DNA of 64,000 nucleotides from Auanema rhodensis. Taxonomy: Eukaryota; Nematoda; Chromadorea; Rhabditida; Rhabditidae. The translations under genes were made by a program, and so were the position numbers. This document shows positions 25,074 to 37,562 of this stretch, one piece after another; within the stretch, counting starts at the first letter, position 1; every line of letters starts with the position of its first letter. The notes under the pieces were generated by a model. It was not told the DNA's origin. It did no database searches and worked only from the letters and a program-made list of their open reading frames with translations. Location: assembly GCA_964057225.1 (NCBI GenBank), contig OZ059897.1, positions 8,308,001-8,372,000 of the forward strand. The letters run 5' to 3'.

Positions 25074-28000
25074 TTAAAGCTCTACTTTCTCGGTATCTTT
25101 GGAATCATCCTTGGGTTCCTCAGTTGTTGTGTCCAAATCTTCAAGAACAATAGGCTTTTCCTTAGTGTTTGGCTTAGATTCATCGGTCTTAGTATCATTA
25201 GTTTCAGTTTCATTCTTCTTATCCTTATCAACATTGACAGTTCTCTCTGCCTTCATTTTTTTCATGAATCTATTGAGCTCACGATCAAGAGATTTAATCT
25301 AATATGAAAAATTAGTACTAGTTTCTTACAACTTTCTTACTTTTTGAGCTATTTCAGTGGTGGAGACAGCTGGTTCTTCAAATAATTTCTTTTCGGCTTG
25401 AGCAGTCTTCTTAGTATCAATCCACTCTTGCAATTTCTCCAACTTCTTGCCAAAGGCTTCAGTATCATTCTTGTTGAATAAAGCCTTCTCATCGTCACCA
25501 CCCATATTAACCATTATTCTGGACGAGTTTAACATATTTTCCAAGTTGCTTAAAGCATCAGGGAATGTCTGAAAAATCATGTTGAAAGAATATTAGAAAA
25601 CAATTGAACCTTATATTCAGAAATTCTTTTCTTGATAGGGCTAACAATATCATAAAGAATCTTGAAATTTTCTTTGAATTCACCAGTCTTGGTTTCCGGT
25701 GTGGTGTCATCTTCTAACCAAGCACGAATACGAGTCACCTTAAAATATGTTTGAAAAAAATACTAAACTACAATAAAAACCTCCTTGGCGAGTTTCTCTC
25801 TCTCCTCTTCAGAAGAATAGATGAGGAACTCCTCTTCATCGGGAAGAAGACTAGCTTCAAAAGCATAGGACTCTAATTCATTTTCAGCAGCACCTCTCTC
25901 AGCAGCTAATTGTTCAGTTCTCTCGAAAGCCTCGAGTTTCTTTTTGTACTCATCAATTTCTTCGACAGTAAGAATGTGTACTCCGGAATATTGTTCCTGA
26001 GTTCCTAGAACAATCTTTTCGACTTCGGGAACCTTCTTTTCAGCCTTTTCTGTTTCATTCTGAAAGTTCAAGTTAACTTTATATCAGTATGACACAACAA
26101 ACCTTTTTAGCAGGATCAGTAGAATTGTCCTTGGTCTCTTCCTTTTCGGTCGTTTCGGTCTTTTCAGTCTTATCGTCAGTTTTCTCTTCCTCCTTCTTCT
26201 CTTCAGGCTTTTCTTCTGGTTTCTCTTCATCAGTGGCAGTTTCCGGTGCAGGTTCAGAATCTTCAGGAGCAGAAGCAGCATCTCCTTCCTTCTTTTCTTC
26301 GTTTTCAGTTGGAGCTCCTTCCTCGTTGTTCGAAGAGAAGAATCCACTAATTGTATTGGTAATAGCTGAAATAATATGGAAGTAAGCTCTTTATCAAAAT
26401 ATGAAAGGTTGGTATGAAATGAGAAAACTAATAGAGGGATTAAAACAAAAAAGCACACAGTATATAGAAACTCACACCCAAAGATACCATTTTTAGGTTT
26501 CTTTAGTCTGTGCGCCTTACTCATTGAAGCTATAACGTGAGGAAAACTACGGGGCTAAGATGAAAATTTTTAAAAAATCTTACATTCAACTACTCCTTGA
26601 GATTTTCTTTGAATAGTAGCTTCAGCTTTTCCTACGCGAACGATTCCAGATCCATCAAGGACGAATGGAACCTTGACTCCCTTGAACTCGGTTTCTTCTG
26701 GCTTAATTTTCTCTTCAATGACTTTAGTAAGTCCATCGACAACGATAGTTGCCAGTTCTCCGGTAAGAGGGTCCAATAGTCTGAAACCAAAACATTAGTA
26801 AAAAAGTATTTAAAACAAAAGTACTTCTTCTGTTCGGCATTGAAGTGGGAAAGATCTCCGTAGTTGAGAAGGAAATCAAAGTCAGCGACATATGAAGTGA
26901 ATCCAATGGTCTTCAAATAAAAATTCATAAAAAAATATATAAAATATAACTATTTACCTTCTTATTGGTTGGGTATTTACCTTTGTATTGGAAAATTTGT
27001 CTAGTAATATCTTTCTTGATATATTCTCCATTCTCTAACAAATGGTTCACAACAAAGTTAACCTTGAAAATAAACAACCAAAATTTGGAAAATTCGAGTT
27101 TCGCAAACCTGGATTGGATAAATGACGATATCTTCTACGTTGAAGGGTTTAACTTTGAATCCGTTACTAAGATGAGCAGCCTAAATAAAACATTATATAT
27201 TGATCAGGACATTAATGTCTCACCAAGAAGACAGCTCCCATAGCCGCAGCTTCATCAGTGTTTAAGAATTTTCCCAGTTCTTTACCTCCAACAGCAGCTT
27301 GAATGGCTTCCTGTACCTTAGGAACTCTAGTACCAGCACCGAAAAGGGCAACTTGATCAATCTAAAAATAAAAATGTTTACGTCAATCTGATAAGGTAAA
27401 GAAGTATTACGTCAGACATTGATAACTCAGCCATTTGCAGAGCTTGTTCTACTGGCTTAGCTACTCGGGCAATCTCATCGGCGATTAAAGAAGTGAATTC
27501 TTCACGAGTAACCTAAAAACAAACCATTAAAACATTTAAAAGACTAGAGTAAATGCCTTGATCTTCATGTCCTTGTCCTCATGTACACTCTCGATTTGAG
27601 CAAAATGATCAGCATTAGCACTAAGTACTTGCTTCAGTCTTTCACTTTCCTTCAACATTTTACCCATAGCTCTATCGTTGGTAGTAATATCTTTATCAGT
27701 CCTAAATCAAATGACATTTTAAGCTTTATATGATAGCATTCCCCCTACTTATAATTTTCACGGAAACGTTTAACCAAATGTTGTTGAAGTTTCAAAGTCA
27801 TACCCAAACCACCTAATGTACGATCATATCCAACACCCAATACAGTCATCTGGAAATAATGATATAAACTATATAGAACGATAATCAAATACAACCTTTG
27901 GCTCTTTTCCATATTTTTCTTTCACTAACTTATATTCAACTATAGTGACTGTAGTCTTAGCTGAACCCATATCATAGATAAGCATACGAGAGGGCTTCTC

Positions 28001-28980
28001 AGTAACTTCCTTTCTTCTGAATACACCATAGTTCAAACCGACAGCAGTACCGTCATTGATTATCTGAAAAAATTAGTAAATAAATTAAAAAAAAAAAAAG
28101 AAATACTTGAAGGAGGTTTAGACGAGCGATTTGGGTAGCCTTCTCAAGAGCAAGACGCTCAGCTTGAGTGAAATATACTGGAACAGTAATAACAACATCT
28201 TTTACAGTTTGTTCGGCGTAAGCTTCGGTAAATTCTCTCACATTAGAGAGTACCATAGCGAGCAAACTTTCGATGGAATAAACATCTTCTCTAAAATAGT
28301 GAAATTGAGTTTAATTTCTTAAAATCAAATTGAAGTACCCAAGCTGAACAGCAGCACTGCTAGAGTTTTCACTCTTCTGAATAGAGAGATGTGGATGTCT
28401 GAAAAAAAAATAATTAAAAAACTATTTTAAACAATATTAGCCACTCAGTCGCTTGCAGAAAAAAAAATTTCAAGAATAGTGAATAAACAGACGTCACAAA
28501 ATAAGACAAACCTTTGACGGAACAAATCCACAGATGGATGATCAATATTCTTGGCCAAAAGATCCAATAAATTAGGGTAAACTGTCTTTGGATAACGAAC
28601 ATTCAAGCCAAGTGCTGGGTCTCCAAATAATCTATAAGTAAACAGTGTATAAGAATGTTTATGGAAATGACCTACCTTTCACCATTACGAATGGAAAGAA
28701 CGTTTGGAGTTTTCCTACGTGATTCCTTGTTTAAAACAATTTCCATTGGGACTCCTGGTTTCACAAGCCCTACCTAATATTAGATGGTTTTTTTAGTTAA
28801 AACTGAAAATACAAACCTTGATAAACTGACTACCAAGATCTACAGACATAGCTGCCAGAGCAGCATCTACAAATTAATTAACATTGAATATTATAAAAAA
28901 ATATATATACCTGTTCTGGTGGCATATCCGAAAAGGCCTAGTAATATTAATAATAGAGAAGACCCTATTGTTACCCGCAT
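25074..28980 (-). CDS. hyou1: HYOU1/GRP170-like ER HSP70-family chaperone
   Basis: Twenty-one exons, 953 aa. Plus coordinates from the 5' end: 28911-28980, 28817-28866, 28676-28773, 28512-28631, 28339-28398, 28107-28290, 27896-28063, 27749-27849, 27557-27701, 27411-27512, 27224-27361, 27109-27180, 26958-27062, 26825-26910, 26584-26780, 26488-26529, 26103-26365, 25781-26059, 25610-25738, 25341-25568, 25074-25298. A signal peptide ([15 protein letters not shown]) leads into the HSP70 ATPase fold: [13 protein letters not shown] (phosphate 1), [18 protein letters not shown] (phosphate 2), [10 protein letters not shown] and [14 protein letters not shown] (adenosine site). The substrate-binding region is split by an acidic Glu/Lys-rich insertion at about 580-667, then comes a long alpha-helical end. 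This order and a length near 1000 aa are those of GRP170/HYOU1, a nucleotide-exchange factor and holdase for BiP in the ER. The C-terminal KVEL is a plausible KDEL-like retrieval signal. The intron after exon 9 has a GC donor. Confidence 0.94.
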
Positions 28981-29029
28981 TCTAAATTATCACATTTTTA
29001 AGATTGATTTATCGCAGAGTATATATAGA
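28981..29029 (-). promoter_or_regulatory. TATA-like word and acceptor-like AG before the HYOU1-like ATG
   Basis: Reading the minus strand, GATAATTTAG ends one base before the ATG, as for a trans-splice acceptor. CTATATATA lies at about 29020-29029, 40-50 bases upstream, and could be a TATA box for an independent promoter. The two readings (operon member or own promoter) are not exclusive. Confidence 0.4.
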
Positions 29030-29224
29030 ACCGAAAGAACGGTAATTAAAGATAATAAAACAATATAGAAAATATGATTATATATTGAAAGATCTATACA
29101 GGGCAAGTACTGGAATGATCATTGTAAACACGTAAACAAAGCAAAGAATATGATATGAAAGAAGAGAACATAAGTATTATGTAAGTTTGACTTGAAAGCT
29201 GGAAAGGAATAGAAATAAATTACT

Positions 29225-29835
29225 CTAATAATCGATGATATCTTCATCTTCGATTTCATTTTTTTTTATCGCATTAAGTTTTTCGAAAAGAGCATTCGCA
29301 AAACGTTCCCTATATTTGGGAGAGATCGTATCAAGAAGTTGATATAACTGTTCAAAGTATTGTGTATGTACATTAAGTTGCCGAAAATCGCCATTCATGC
29401 AATCAGATCTGTTACTCGCAATTCTCCAACCTTTTACTAATAAAAAAAATTTGAAAAATAAAATAAAAATAAATTAAACCTGTTAATTCTATACAATAAG
29501 TCGCTCGTTCTAAGGTAGTTAAATTTAAAAAGAGTAGTTCAGAAGTACGTGGAAGCATTTCAGATATACAAATAGAATGTACAGCGAATGAGAACTCCAC
29601 GACAGCATTAGCTGCCTCTTCCTCAAGAAGAGATCGGCAATCACACATGCTTACAATTTGAACATTTTCGAAAAGAAAATTGAATATAAACTAACTTTGA
29701 CGTTGAGCTACGTCGCGTAGACAAATCAGTAAAGGCGGGATGAATAGGGGAAGCAGGAGGTGTCTTGGCTTGTTTTAAATCAGCATATTCTGTACTAGAT
29801 AATCTACTAGAAATGTTCAAAGTAGTCATAGTCAT
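29225..29835 (-). CDS. gskip: GSKIP-like protein (DUF727 domain)
   Basis: Three exons: 29696-29835, 29480-29649, 29225-29436; 173 aa, phases consistent. After a Ser/Thr-rich N-terminus of about 45 residues, the domain from about residue 52 reads LLEEEAANAVVEFSFAV, then TLERATYCIELT, and near the end LYQLLDTISPKYRERFANAL. The human GSK3-beta interacting protein has the same order ([46 protein letters not shown]), so the call is firm. Human GSKIP binds GSK3-beta and anchors PKA. The last motif corresponds to its GSK3-binding helix. The PKA-anchoring side is not judged here. The ATG follows directly after an acceptor-like AAAATTAG. It is first in a possible minus-strand operon with the HYOU1-like gene 244 bases downstream. 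A short acidic tail (IEDEDIIDY) extends past the vertebrate end. Confidence 0.92.
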
Positions 29836-29902
29836 CTAATTTTAGACAATCAAACGTAATGTGTCTTTAATTATTTATAATAAAACCAAGAAGCTGATAC
29901 GT

Positions 29903-30521
29903 ATGCTTACGGGGAAGCAAACGTATATTTGGCAAAGCTCCACTAGTAAACGTCAGAGTATTTTCTTGTCAGGACCAAATAATTTCTATTTGCCTTCACC
30001 ACGTACTTCCACATTTTCAAAAAAACGGCAACGTGTATTGAATTATCGTTTTAAGTAAGGTGTTTATGAGTATATTTTCTATTATACTATTATGTAAAAG
30101 TTACGAAAAATATAGTTAATAGGTTTTTAACACATATAAATTCCTTCAATTGTTCTCTATGTTTATTCACGTTTTACGGAATATTATGTTATAATTTAGA
30201 AAAACCTTTAGCAACTATTCATCTAATATATATTATTGCAATAAAAGTAAAATTGCTTGCGTGGGTTGGGTTTCTAATGATATAAATCCTAACAAAGAAA
30301 TAAACCTTGTAATAGGATTGACGAAGAATTTGAGGAGCCCCCAAAAAAAAAACTTACCACTTGGAGAGTAAGATAATGATGGAAGCAATGAGGTAGAAGC
30401 TAAGAGAGGAAATGCTCAAAAAAATAAATAATTTATTCCTCTTTTTTGAATTACGAAATAACAAAAAAATAAGAGGAAAAATGCTTCAGAATCCCCGCGA
30501 GGAAGATGGTCTAAAAGTTGA
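29903..30521 (+). CDS. Tentative small basic protein, three exons
   Basis: Proposed exons 29903-30054, 30316-30367, 30474-30521; 83 aa. The first exon opens MLTGKQTYIWQSSTSKR and ends KKRQRVLNYRFK. Joining donor GTAAGG at 30055 to acceptor AATAG at 30315 gives KIDEEFEEPPKKKLTTWR in frame. Donor GTAAGA at 30368 joined to AATAAG at 30473 gives RKNASESPRGRWSKS and a stop. The product is basic with an acidic patch, no signal peptide and no membrane segment, so a nuclear role is possible but unproven. I do not recognise the family. It is divergent from the GSKIP-like gene, ATGs 67 bases apart, which suggests a shared promoter. The acceptor of exon 3 is poor, and another frame over the same DNA (ATG 30481) is also open, so the model may be wrong or the locus decayed. 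Confidence 0.35.
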
Positions 30522-31185
30522 TTCACTTCCAGAGATCCGGTAAATTCAAAGAATTATAACTCATGAAATAAATGACAATAATTCTGAAATAATTGCTGAA
30601 ACTTCAACAAAACTGAACCAAGAGCATTATGAGCTCTTTAAAAAAATATTTTCGTTTCTGAACAATTTTTATAATTGAGAATGAGAACTATATTATTGAA
30701 AAAGTATGCTAACAGCGTTGGAATTTTATATAATAACCTGGATCAGCCCTAATTGAAGTTAACTGTATGAAGGAGTTTCAATCGCATATCTGAACTGATC
30801 TCAAATACTGTATGTTCCAGATCTAAGCAAGATCCACCTAGTTTAGACTTTTGTGAAGATGTAGAGTGGGCTCTCTCATTTTTTTTTTATTTTTCTCACC
30901 TTATTTTAGGCTAATCGAATTTTACCTACATATTTAATATATTTTTACTCGTGTGTAATGAATATATCATATATTATTTATTTATATTTTAAAGCATTTT
31001 GGTTAAATTTATTTGTTTAAAAACGTGAAAAAATATTTATATTACGTACGGAACTAGCCTTTTCAGTGCGACGTAGAATAGAAAGTAATATTTACGCACT
31101 TTCCACATTCGAAATAAGTCGAAGTTAATTTTCTTCAAACAGTGTAGTTGTTTTCTAGATGTTTATGTATTAAAATTTCAGAAAA
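30522..31185. other. Intergenic before the ZCCHC9-like gene
   Basis: Mostly AT-rich non-coding. From 30481 to 30690 there is an open frame interrupted once by TAA at 30541; it is treated as a finding, not a gene. AATAAA at 30567-30572 could end the tentative small gene. TTTCAG ends at 31181, five bases before the next ATG, and is a likely trans-splice acceptor for the ZCCHC9-like gene. Confidence 0.5.
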
Positions 31186-32550
31186 ATGGAAGCAAATGAA
31201 GAGCTTCCTCAAGCCATTGTTGAACCAGAAGTAAAGAACAAAAAAAAAAGAAAAAGAAACAAACCAGAAGGGAAGGACACTGCACTGTACAGGGAATATG
31301 GAAAAAGAAAAGGTAAGAAAGTTTGATATTGTATTGTAAATAATATGTATTTTATACAGATATTAACTTTTTCCGTTCTTTGGATTTGAAATATAAATTT
31401 ATTCTTGATGAACTTGCTCGGGTAAAGATGAAAGATGAGGTGAAACGTTAACTTTTGAATTTTTCGCATTTTTTCAATATTTCAGGCTGAAAAAATTATT
31501 AATACGCATGTTGAAACTGGTGGGCTCTCTGGAGAAGATGAAGCTCATGTTGTATTTTTAAGATTCAAACAAATGAAGAAACGAATGGTTTGTAAAAAAA
31601 ATTCTTTTTTTAATTGTTTTTTGCTTGTTGTATTAAATTTTTCGAAATTATAGGCAAAAGCTGAACAGTTAAGAAATATTATAAATTTTGATGGAACTCT
31701 AGAAGAAGTGAAGGTATATCTATATCTCTGAATCTTTGTATTAAATTGAATGTTTGTTTGTTATAGAGCATGGTAAATGACTTAGTAAAACGAAAAAAAA
31801 TTTTACCTAATCAAGCTGGTGAGGTGGTCACAAAATGGAGAGCCCGTGAAAAAAGAAGGATTACCAGGCAAAAGGAAAAGATGACGTATGTAAATTTTTT
31901 GTTTATTTTATGTTTTTATTGATTTTCTTGAATTTTCTACTCTAAATATAAATATCCCTTTTTCAAGTAATACCGCTTGTTTGCGATGTCGTCTAAAAGG
32001 ACATAGAATAGCAGATTGCCCACAAAGAGAATCAGAAGAAGAAAAGTCTGATATTTGTTTCAAATGTGGTTCATTAGAGCATAATATCTATTCTTGTCCT
32101 AAAAAGAACATTAGAGGTATAGCTTGATTTGGTTGTCTTATTTTTATTTGTGGAATCGCTTCAGGTTTTCCTTTTGCTACTTGTTTCTTATGTAATGGAG
32201 AAGGTCACTTAGCTAGAGATTGTGAAAGTAATAAGAATGGAATATATCCAGATGGTATCAAAGCTTTCTAAGAAGAATAATTTCTGGTTTTTTTAGGTGG
32301 AAGTTGTAACGTATGCGGCTCTCAAAAACATTTAAAAAAAGATTGCCCTGAATTAGAAATGCAAAAGAAGGGTGTCGTCGAGAAAAGTAAGTTTTGTTTA
32401 ATTATTTATGGATCTTTTGTGCTTTTTTTAGGAGTTGTTGCACAAACAATGGATTCTATGACTAATATGGACGATGATTATCAATATTCAGAGCCTAAAG
32501 TAGATAAACCTGTAACTAAAAAGAAGAAAGCTAAAGTTGTTAATTTTTAA
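31186..32550 (+). CDS. zcchc9: ZCCHC9-like protein with four CCHC zinc knuckles
   Basis: Nine exons: 31186-31312, 31360-31421, 31486-31587, 31654-31713, 31767-31885, 31968-32116, 32165-32254, 32297-32386, 32432-32550; 305 aa. The N-terminal half is Lys/Arg-rich (NKKKRKRNKP) and helical. Four knuckles of the form C-x2-C-x4-H-x4-C follow: CLRCRLKGHRIADC, CFKCGSLEHNIYSC, CFLCNGEGHLARDC and CNVCGSQKHLKKDC. The C-terminus is again basic (KKKKAKVVNF). Knuckle number, spacing, the basic N-terminus and a length close to human ZCCHC9 (271 aa) support the name; other knuckle proteins cannot be fully excluded. Such proteins bind single-stranded RNA, and ZCCHC9 is nuclear or nucleolar in mammals. The ATG sits just after a TTTCAG acceptor, consistent with trans-splicing. 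Introns are 46-82 bases. Confidence 0.86.
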
Positions 32551-34030
32551 AATTCTGTTATTTGTTACTTGTTGTTGATTTTGTTATTTAAGATGCCAAG
32601 TTTGAATGAATAGTTTTAAACTTCAAACAATTTTTTGTCTTTTCTGCTAGCTTAAGCTATGAAGTTCAAAACACATTTTTAACGCTTCACAACGCTATAT
32701 GAGGGGAAGGGTTGGTATATTTTAAACAATATCTATGAGAAATATCTATATCTATTATGATGGAGGATTAATTTTGTCTTATGTTTATAGCCCATTTACG
32801 GGAATTAACTCGGCAAGTTTTAACTTTTGTATAACCGTTCATATCTCTGCTGTTCGCTCGATATTTTTCCTGAAATCCAGAGGAATGTTAGTTTGATATT
32901 ATTAGAAATAGAAAAGGGAAGACTAGAGAAACAGAGAGAGAGAGGGAGATAGAGAGAGAGGGAGCGTTCCAAGGTCATTTCGTCTTTTCCCTCATTGCAC
33001 CCATCTTCGAAAACTGTACAAATATATACATTTAAAGGCCTCGAGCTATGCAAGACAATCTCACTTTGTTTCTCTAAAATTAGAAAACATCGAAAAACCT
33101 ATTTTGCAGCCTATTTCTCGAAATAAGGAAGACAAAATGCTTTGTTGTTGATCTCTTTGTAATCTAAACAAAAGATAAAGCGACTATCTATTCTTTCATT
33201 TTGTTCGTCAGAAGACATTACTCAGCTTTCACAACATCATCGTTTCTATTTTTTGACCTTCTTGCCTAGGAACCAGTAGCATTTGCTTCTTTTCTTCCTC
33301 TTTTTTTATTATTTTCCTCATCGTACTTTTGACATTTTTTCAATCGAAAACGTTCCTGTTCCGCAATTGTAGCTAAGCAAATGCGGTTTACAGTTAGCGT
33401 CAGAGAGCTTTGTTGTATGCATTTCATAACTTTGAATTATCTTCTTCTCGTTTACAACTCGTTGTCTTATTCGGCTACTCCTTCTCTCCTTTTGCTTTGT
33501 TTGTGTTGAGTATTGCGGTACACGTTGTCTCCATATAGGTAAGTATAAGCATTCGAATCATCTTCGTCATCGCCATCTCCGATATTCTTTGGGTCAATTG
33601 GCTACATTCATTTGACGCACTTTCTATTCACTGTTCTATTCTAACTATTATTCTAACTATAATGTATAATATATATATATATATGAATATGTGTATAACA
33701 AGCTTATCGGATCGTCACCACATCATCTGGCATCATCATCAACATCATCATCATCATCTTCCTCGTCTTCGTCATCTGCGTCATCATTCCTGTCCGAACG
33801 TCTGTCTCATCCTTCCACTACTGTCATATAGTTATAATAACTTCGGAATTATCTTCTCTTCTTACTCCTTATTTTTCTTCTTCTACCTACATCTCACCTT
33901 CTATCGAAATATCACGGCTGATTCACTTTTATTATGGTTGAATCTTCAACTTAAGCCGTAACTCAAAGTTTTGTTGGTTACTACTATCATACGTCACACA
34001 GGTACTCCTAAAGCTTGAATTTATGGCAGC

Positions 34031-34031
<1 letters not shown>

Positions 34032-34086
<55 letters not shown>
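34032..34086. repeat. (CT)n microsatellite
   Basis: About 27 CT units, intergenic upstream of the KANK gene. Confidence 0.96.
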
Positions 34087-34090
<4 letters not shown>

Positions 34091-35737
34091 CTTTTTCTCT
34101 GCCTTATTCTCTTCCTTCTTTCAACTAAAAAAAACGCTGCAGACTTTTCCCCCAGGTTTCTTCTTGTCAATAAAAGCCACTGACGTGAAATAGTTGACGC
34201 TCGTCGCTGCTCTTCTTTCTATGTCTTTCTCATCACTTTCTTCATTTTCCTTCCATTTTTCTTTACCTCATTACTTCTAATATATTTAAACTTCAATACC
34301 TTCATTACATTTGATAATGATACTATGATTATTATCCTTTTTCCATCTTTCTATATACCATTTCCATCATCTTTTCCTTTTACCTTTCTTCATTGTCGTC
34401 GTTGTCTTCTTCCAGCATACGTCGTCGTCTTCTTCTTCTTCATCATCATCATCATCTTCTTATCAATCAATTATCCATGTCGAGGTGATCTTATGTTGTT
34501 CTGCTCATTTCTCTCTAACCCACTACTCTTTTCCATCTTCTTCCTAATATTATTTCTTTTCTATGCAGTTCAGGCTATCAACCTTTCTCTCTCTCTCGCT
34601 CTCTCTTCATCTCTCCTGATGTTCCTATCACTCTCTCACTCTCTCTCACATTTCTATTTTCTTTCTTCATGGATGTTCGCCATTTATTTTCCTTCATTGG
34701 CTCTTTTCCATAATATTTGTGATAACGACACTTTATTTATAGTATTTGTTCTTGCTTCATGTTCACTTGGAACTCTTTTATAGCTTTTTCTTCATTTTTT
34801 ATTCAATTCTTTCAAAAATTTTCCGACTTTTTCTTTCACCACATGTATAAATGTTTATTTTACTTATCAGCTACTGATACTTTTCTTTTTTGAAATTGTC
34901 ATTCTCCTCTCCCCTAATCTCTAACTTCTTCTCATTTGTCTTTTCAATGATGTTGGTGTTTGAGCAATTTCTCTCATGTTCTCACATCTCATCTCTTGAA
35001 ACTCAATCCCAACAATTTTGTAAATTTTCTGATCATCACCTCCATTTCAGCTCTTATTGATTAAACCCTTTTGACATTATTTTCTATGTAATCATCATTA
35101 ATACTTCTATTCTTGCTACTTCAAATTCAGTTTCTAAAGAGAAATCTTCATTAGAACTGAATTGCATTCGATTGTCCATCACAAATCGTACAGTTGATTT
35201 TCGATGTTACATCGATATTTCAGAATAACTGAACTGTTTAAGAAAAAGTAAAAGATTTGTTAGATTTTTCATTAAAAATTATTCAATTGACTAATATAAA
35301 ATGAACTTTATCACCGTTCCTATTATTTCTTTCTTATCTCTTATTTCTCAGACATTTCATGACCTTTTCCTCCTCATTATCCATATTAACCATCTATAAC
35401 TGTTTTTTCCGAAGATGATGGACGAACGGTTAGTAGTTTGTACCACCTTAGACCTTAAAAACTATAGAATGATCAATACATTATGATGCCAAAACGTAAT
35501 TATCTGTCATAATTTTAGTTTTTTCTTCATTTTCAAGCTATTATATTGATATCAAAATCAGATTAATAATTACTCCTATTCCTTTGCTCTCACCTTTCTC
35601 CCGCTACTATATTTCTTATATCTTCCTTTCAAAATTGTTCTATCCTTATAATCTAAACAATTACAAAAAAATATTATTTTCTCTCTCTCTCCCCTCCCTC
35701 TTTCTCTCTATATTTCTCTCTATATTTCTCTCTATAT

Positions 35738-35778
<41 letters not shown>

Positions 35779-37388
35779 CTATTTCTGTATTTTCCTCTTG
35801 CAAATACTGTCAAAAACTTGTCCCTAATAGGACGTTTCCCAGCCTCTCTTGTTCGTTTACAAGCTTAGGCTCTTTGACATGACAGACAGACACATTGTCT
35901 ACTTGACAACTATTTATGATCATGATAACATGTCTAATTATTTAAGCATTTTCCTTCCTTTTTTTGTGTTGTTTCTTTTTTATTTTCACAGTTATCATCT
36001 CCTTCTTCTTCTCCTCCTCCTCCTACTCCTTCTTCTTCCTATTCGTCGTCTTCTTCTTCTTCTCCTTCTTCTACATATCCTCATCTATCGATGTCTCTTC
36101 ATCGCATATTCGAATTATACGTTAACTTCTATTCTATTCTTCAAAACCATTATACCAGTTTCATTACATATAGCCTTTCGTGCACCGGAGATGCAACCAA
36201 TACATGATATGGAGGCAGTGCGAAGACGACAAACGATACACAAAAAGATTTGCTTTTTGGCTTTTCTGAATATCTTTTCAGTTTCAAACTTTCTTGCTAT
36301 CTGACGTGTCCAACCTGTTGGCTACTTTTTTGCCTCAAAAAGGCGTCATCTCATCTCTAAATCCGGCTTTATTTTCATTTAACTCCTTTCTCATCTTATC
36401 TCAATACCTACGAACATTCTGCTATGTTCTTTTCTCTTAATTATTTCTCTTAGTTTACTTTATTTTTTTTTCAAACTTTTGAACACTTTAGAGTGCTTGA
36501 TTTTGAACTGTGTCCTGTCAAGATTAAAGTTGGCCTTTCTCTATGCTTGTGTACTTAACTGTGTCTCCTTACATCAGCTGTCAAATCCAATATAAACTGT
36601 TTAGATAACTTTCTTCAGAGAAATTTGAGATTTTTTTTGTTTTCTTTAAATATTTCCTGGATTTCATGAAATTTTCTTTTGTTCTTCACCGCAAAAAAGT
36701 TTCCTCCACTCCTCTCTCTCTCTATTTCTCTTTCTCTCTCATCTACCACACTATGCATTGCAATCAGCTGCGTCATATGTGGTGTCGCCAAGCGAACTGT
36801 CTCAAAAGGAAAATCTTTCAAATTTTCAATTCCTCTACCATTCTCTTACTCTCTTGCCGTTCATCTCCCCTTTTCTCTCATTCTCTCTCTATTTTCCTTC
36901 AAAGTTTGAATCTTTTCGATTTTTGATGTATCACATCGTACTAAAGATAGTTGTTCATCTCAATAATCGTCGTCTTCTATTTTCTACCACAATGATTGCG
37001 ATTCATGAAAGCTTATTGATATTTCTTCCCTATTTTCATGGATTTTATCTTCATTATTCCTTTTCTATAGTTCATTTCACTAATATTTAGAATTTTCGTC
37101 CGTTCTTATCGTAAAACGATGAAAATTCATTTACTTGCTAACCCTTTTACCATATTAGTCCCTCTACGAGCTCACGTCAAATCAGGGTTCCTGTGATTTT
37201 CAGTTCATTTCTCAAAAGAATTTGTGGAAAGATTCTGAACAGGACAACCAATTATCTCAAAAACTAGTTACTATTCACAAATATTAGACGATGTGTTTAC
37301 ATCTCGTAATGGAGACAAATCAGTTATAGTCTTTGTTGTGTTTTGTGAACCCCAATCCACCAAAAAAAAGCCTTTCCCCCCTACCTTT

Positions 37389-37423
37389 CCCTCCCTCTCT
37401 CTCTCTCCCTCTCTCCCTCCCTC

Positions 37424-37473
<50 letters not shown>

Positions 37474-37488
37474 TCTCTCTCTCTCTCC

Positions 37489-37553
<65 letters not shown>

Positions 37554-37562
37554 TCTCTCTTT
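37389..37562. repeat. Compound (CT)n / CCCTCT microsatellite
   Basis: About 170 bases of CT units with regular CCCTCT interruptions, the longest such tract in the window. Confidence 0.97.

Noticed and set aside
26965-27243. Plus-strand frame across HYOU1-like exons
   Set aside because: Antisense shadow of conserved HSP70-family exons.
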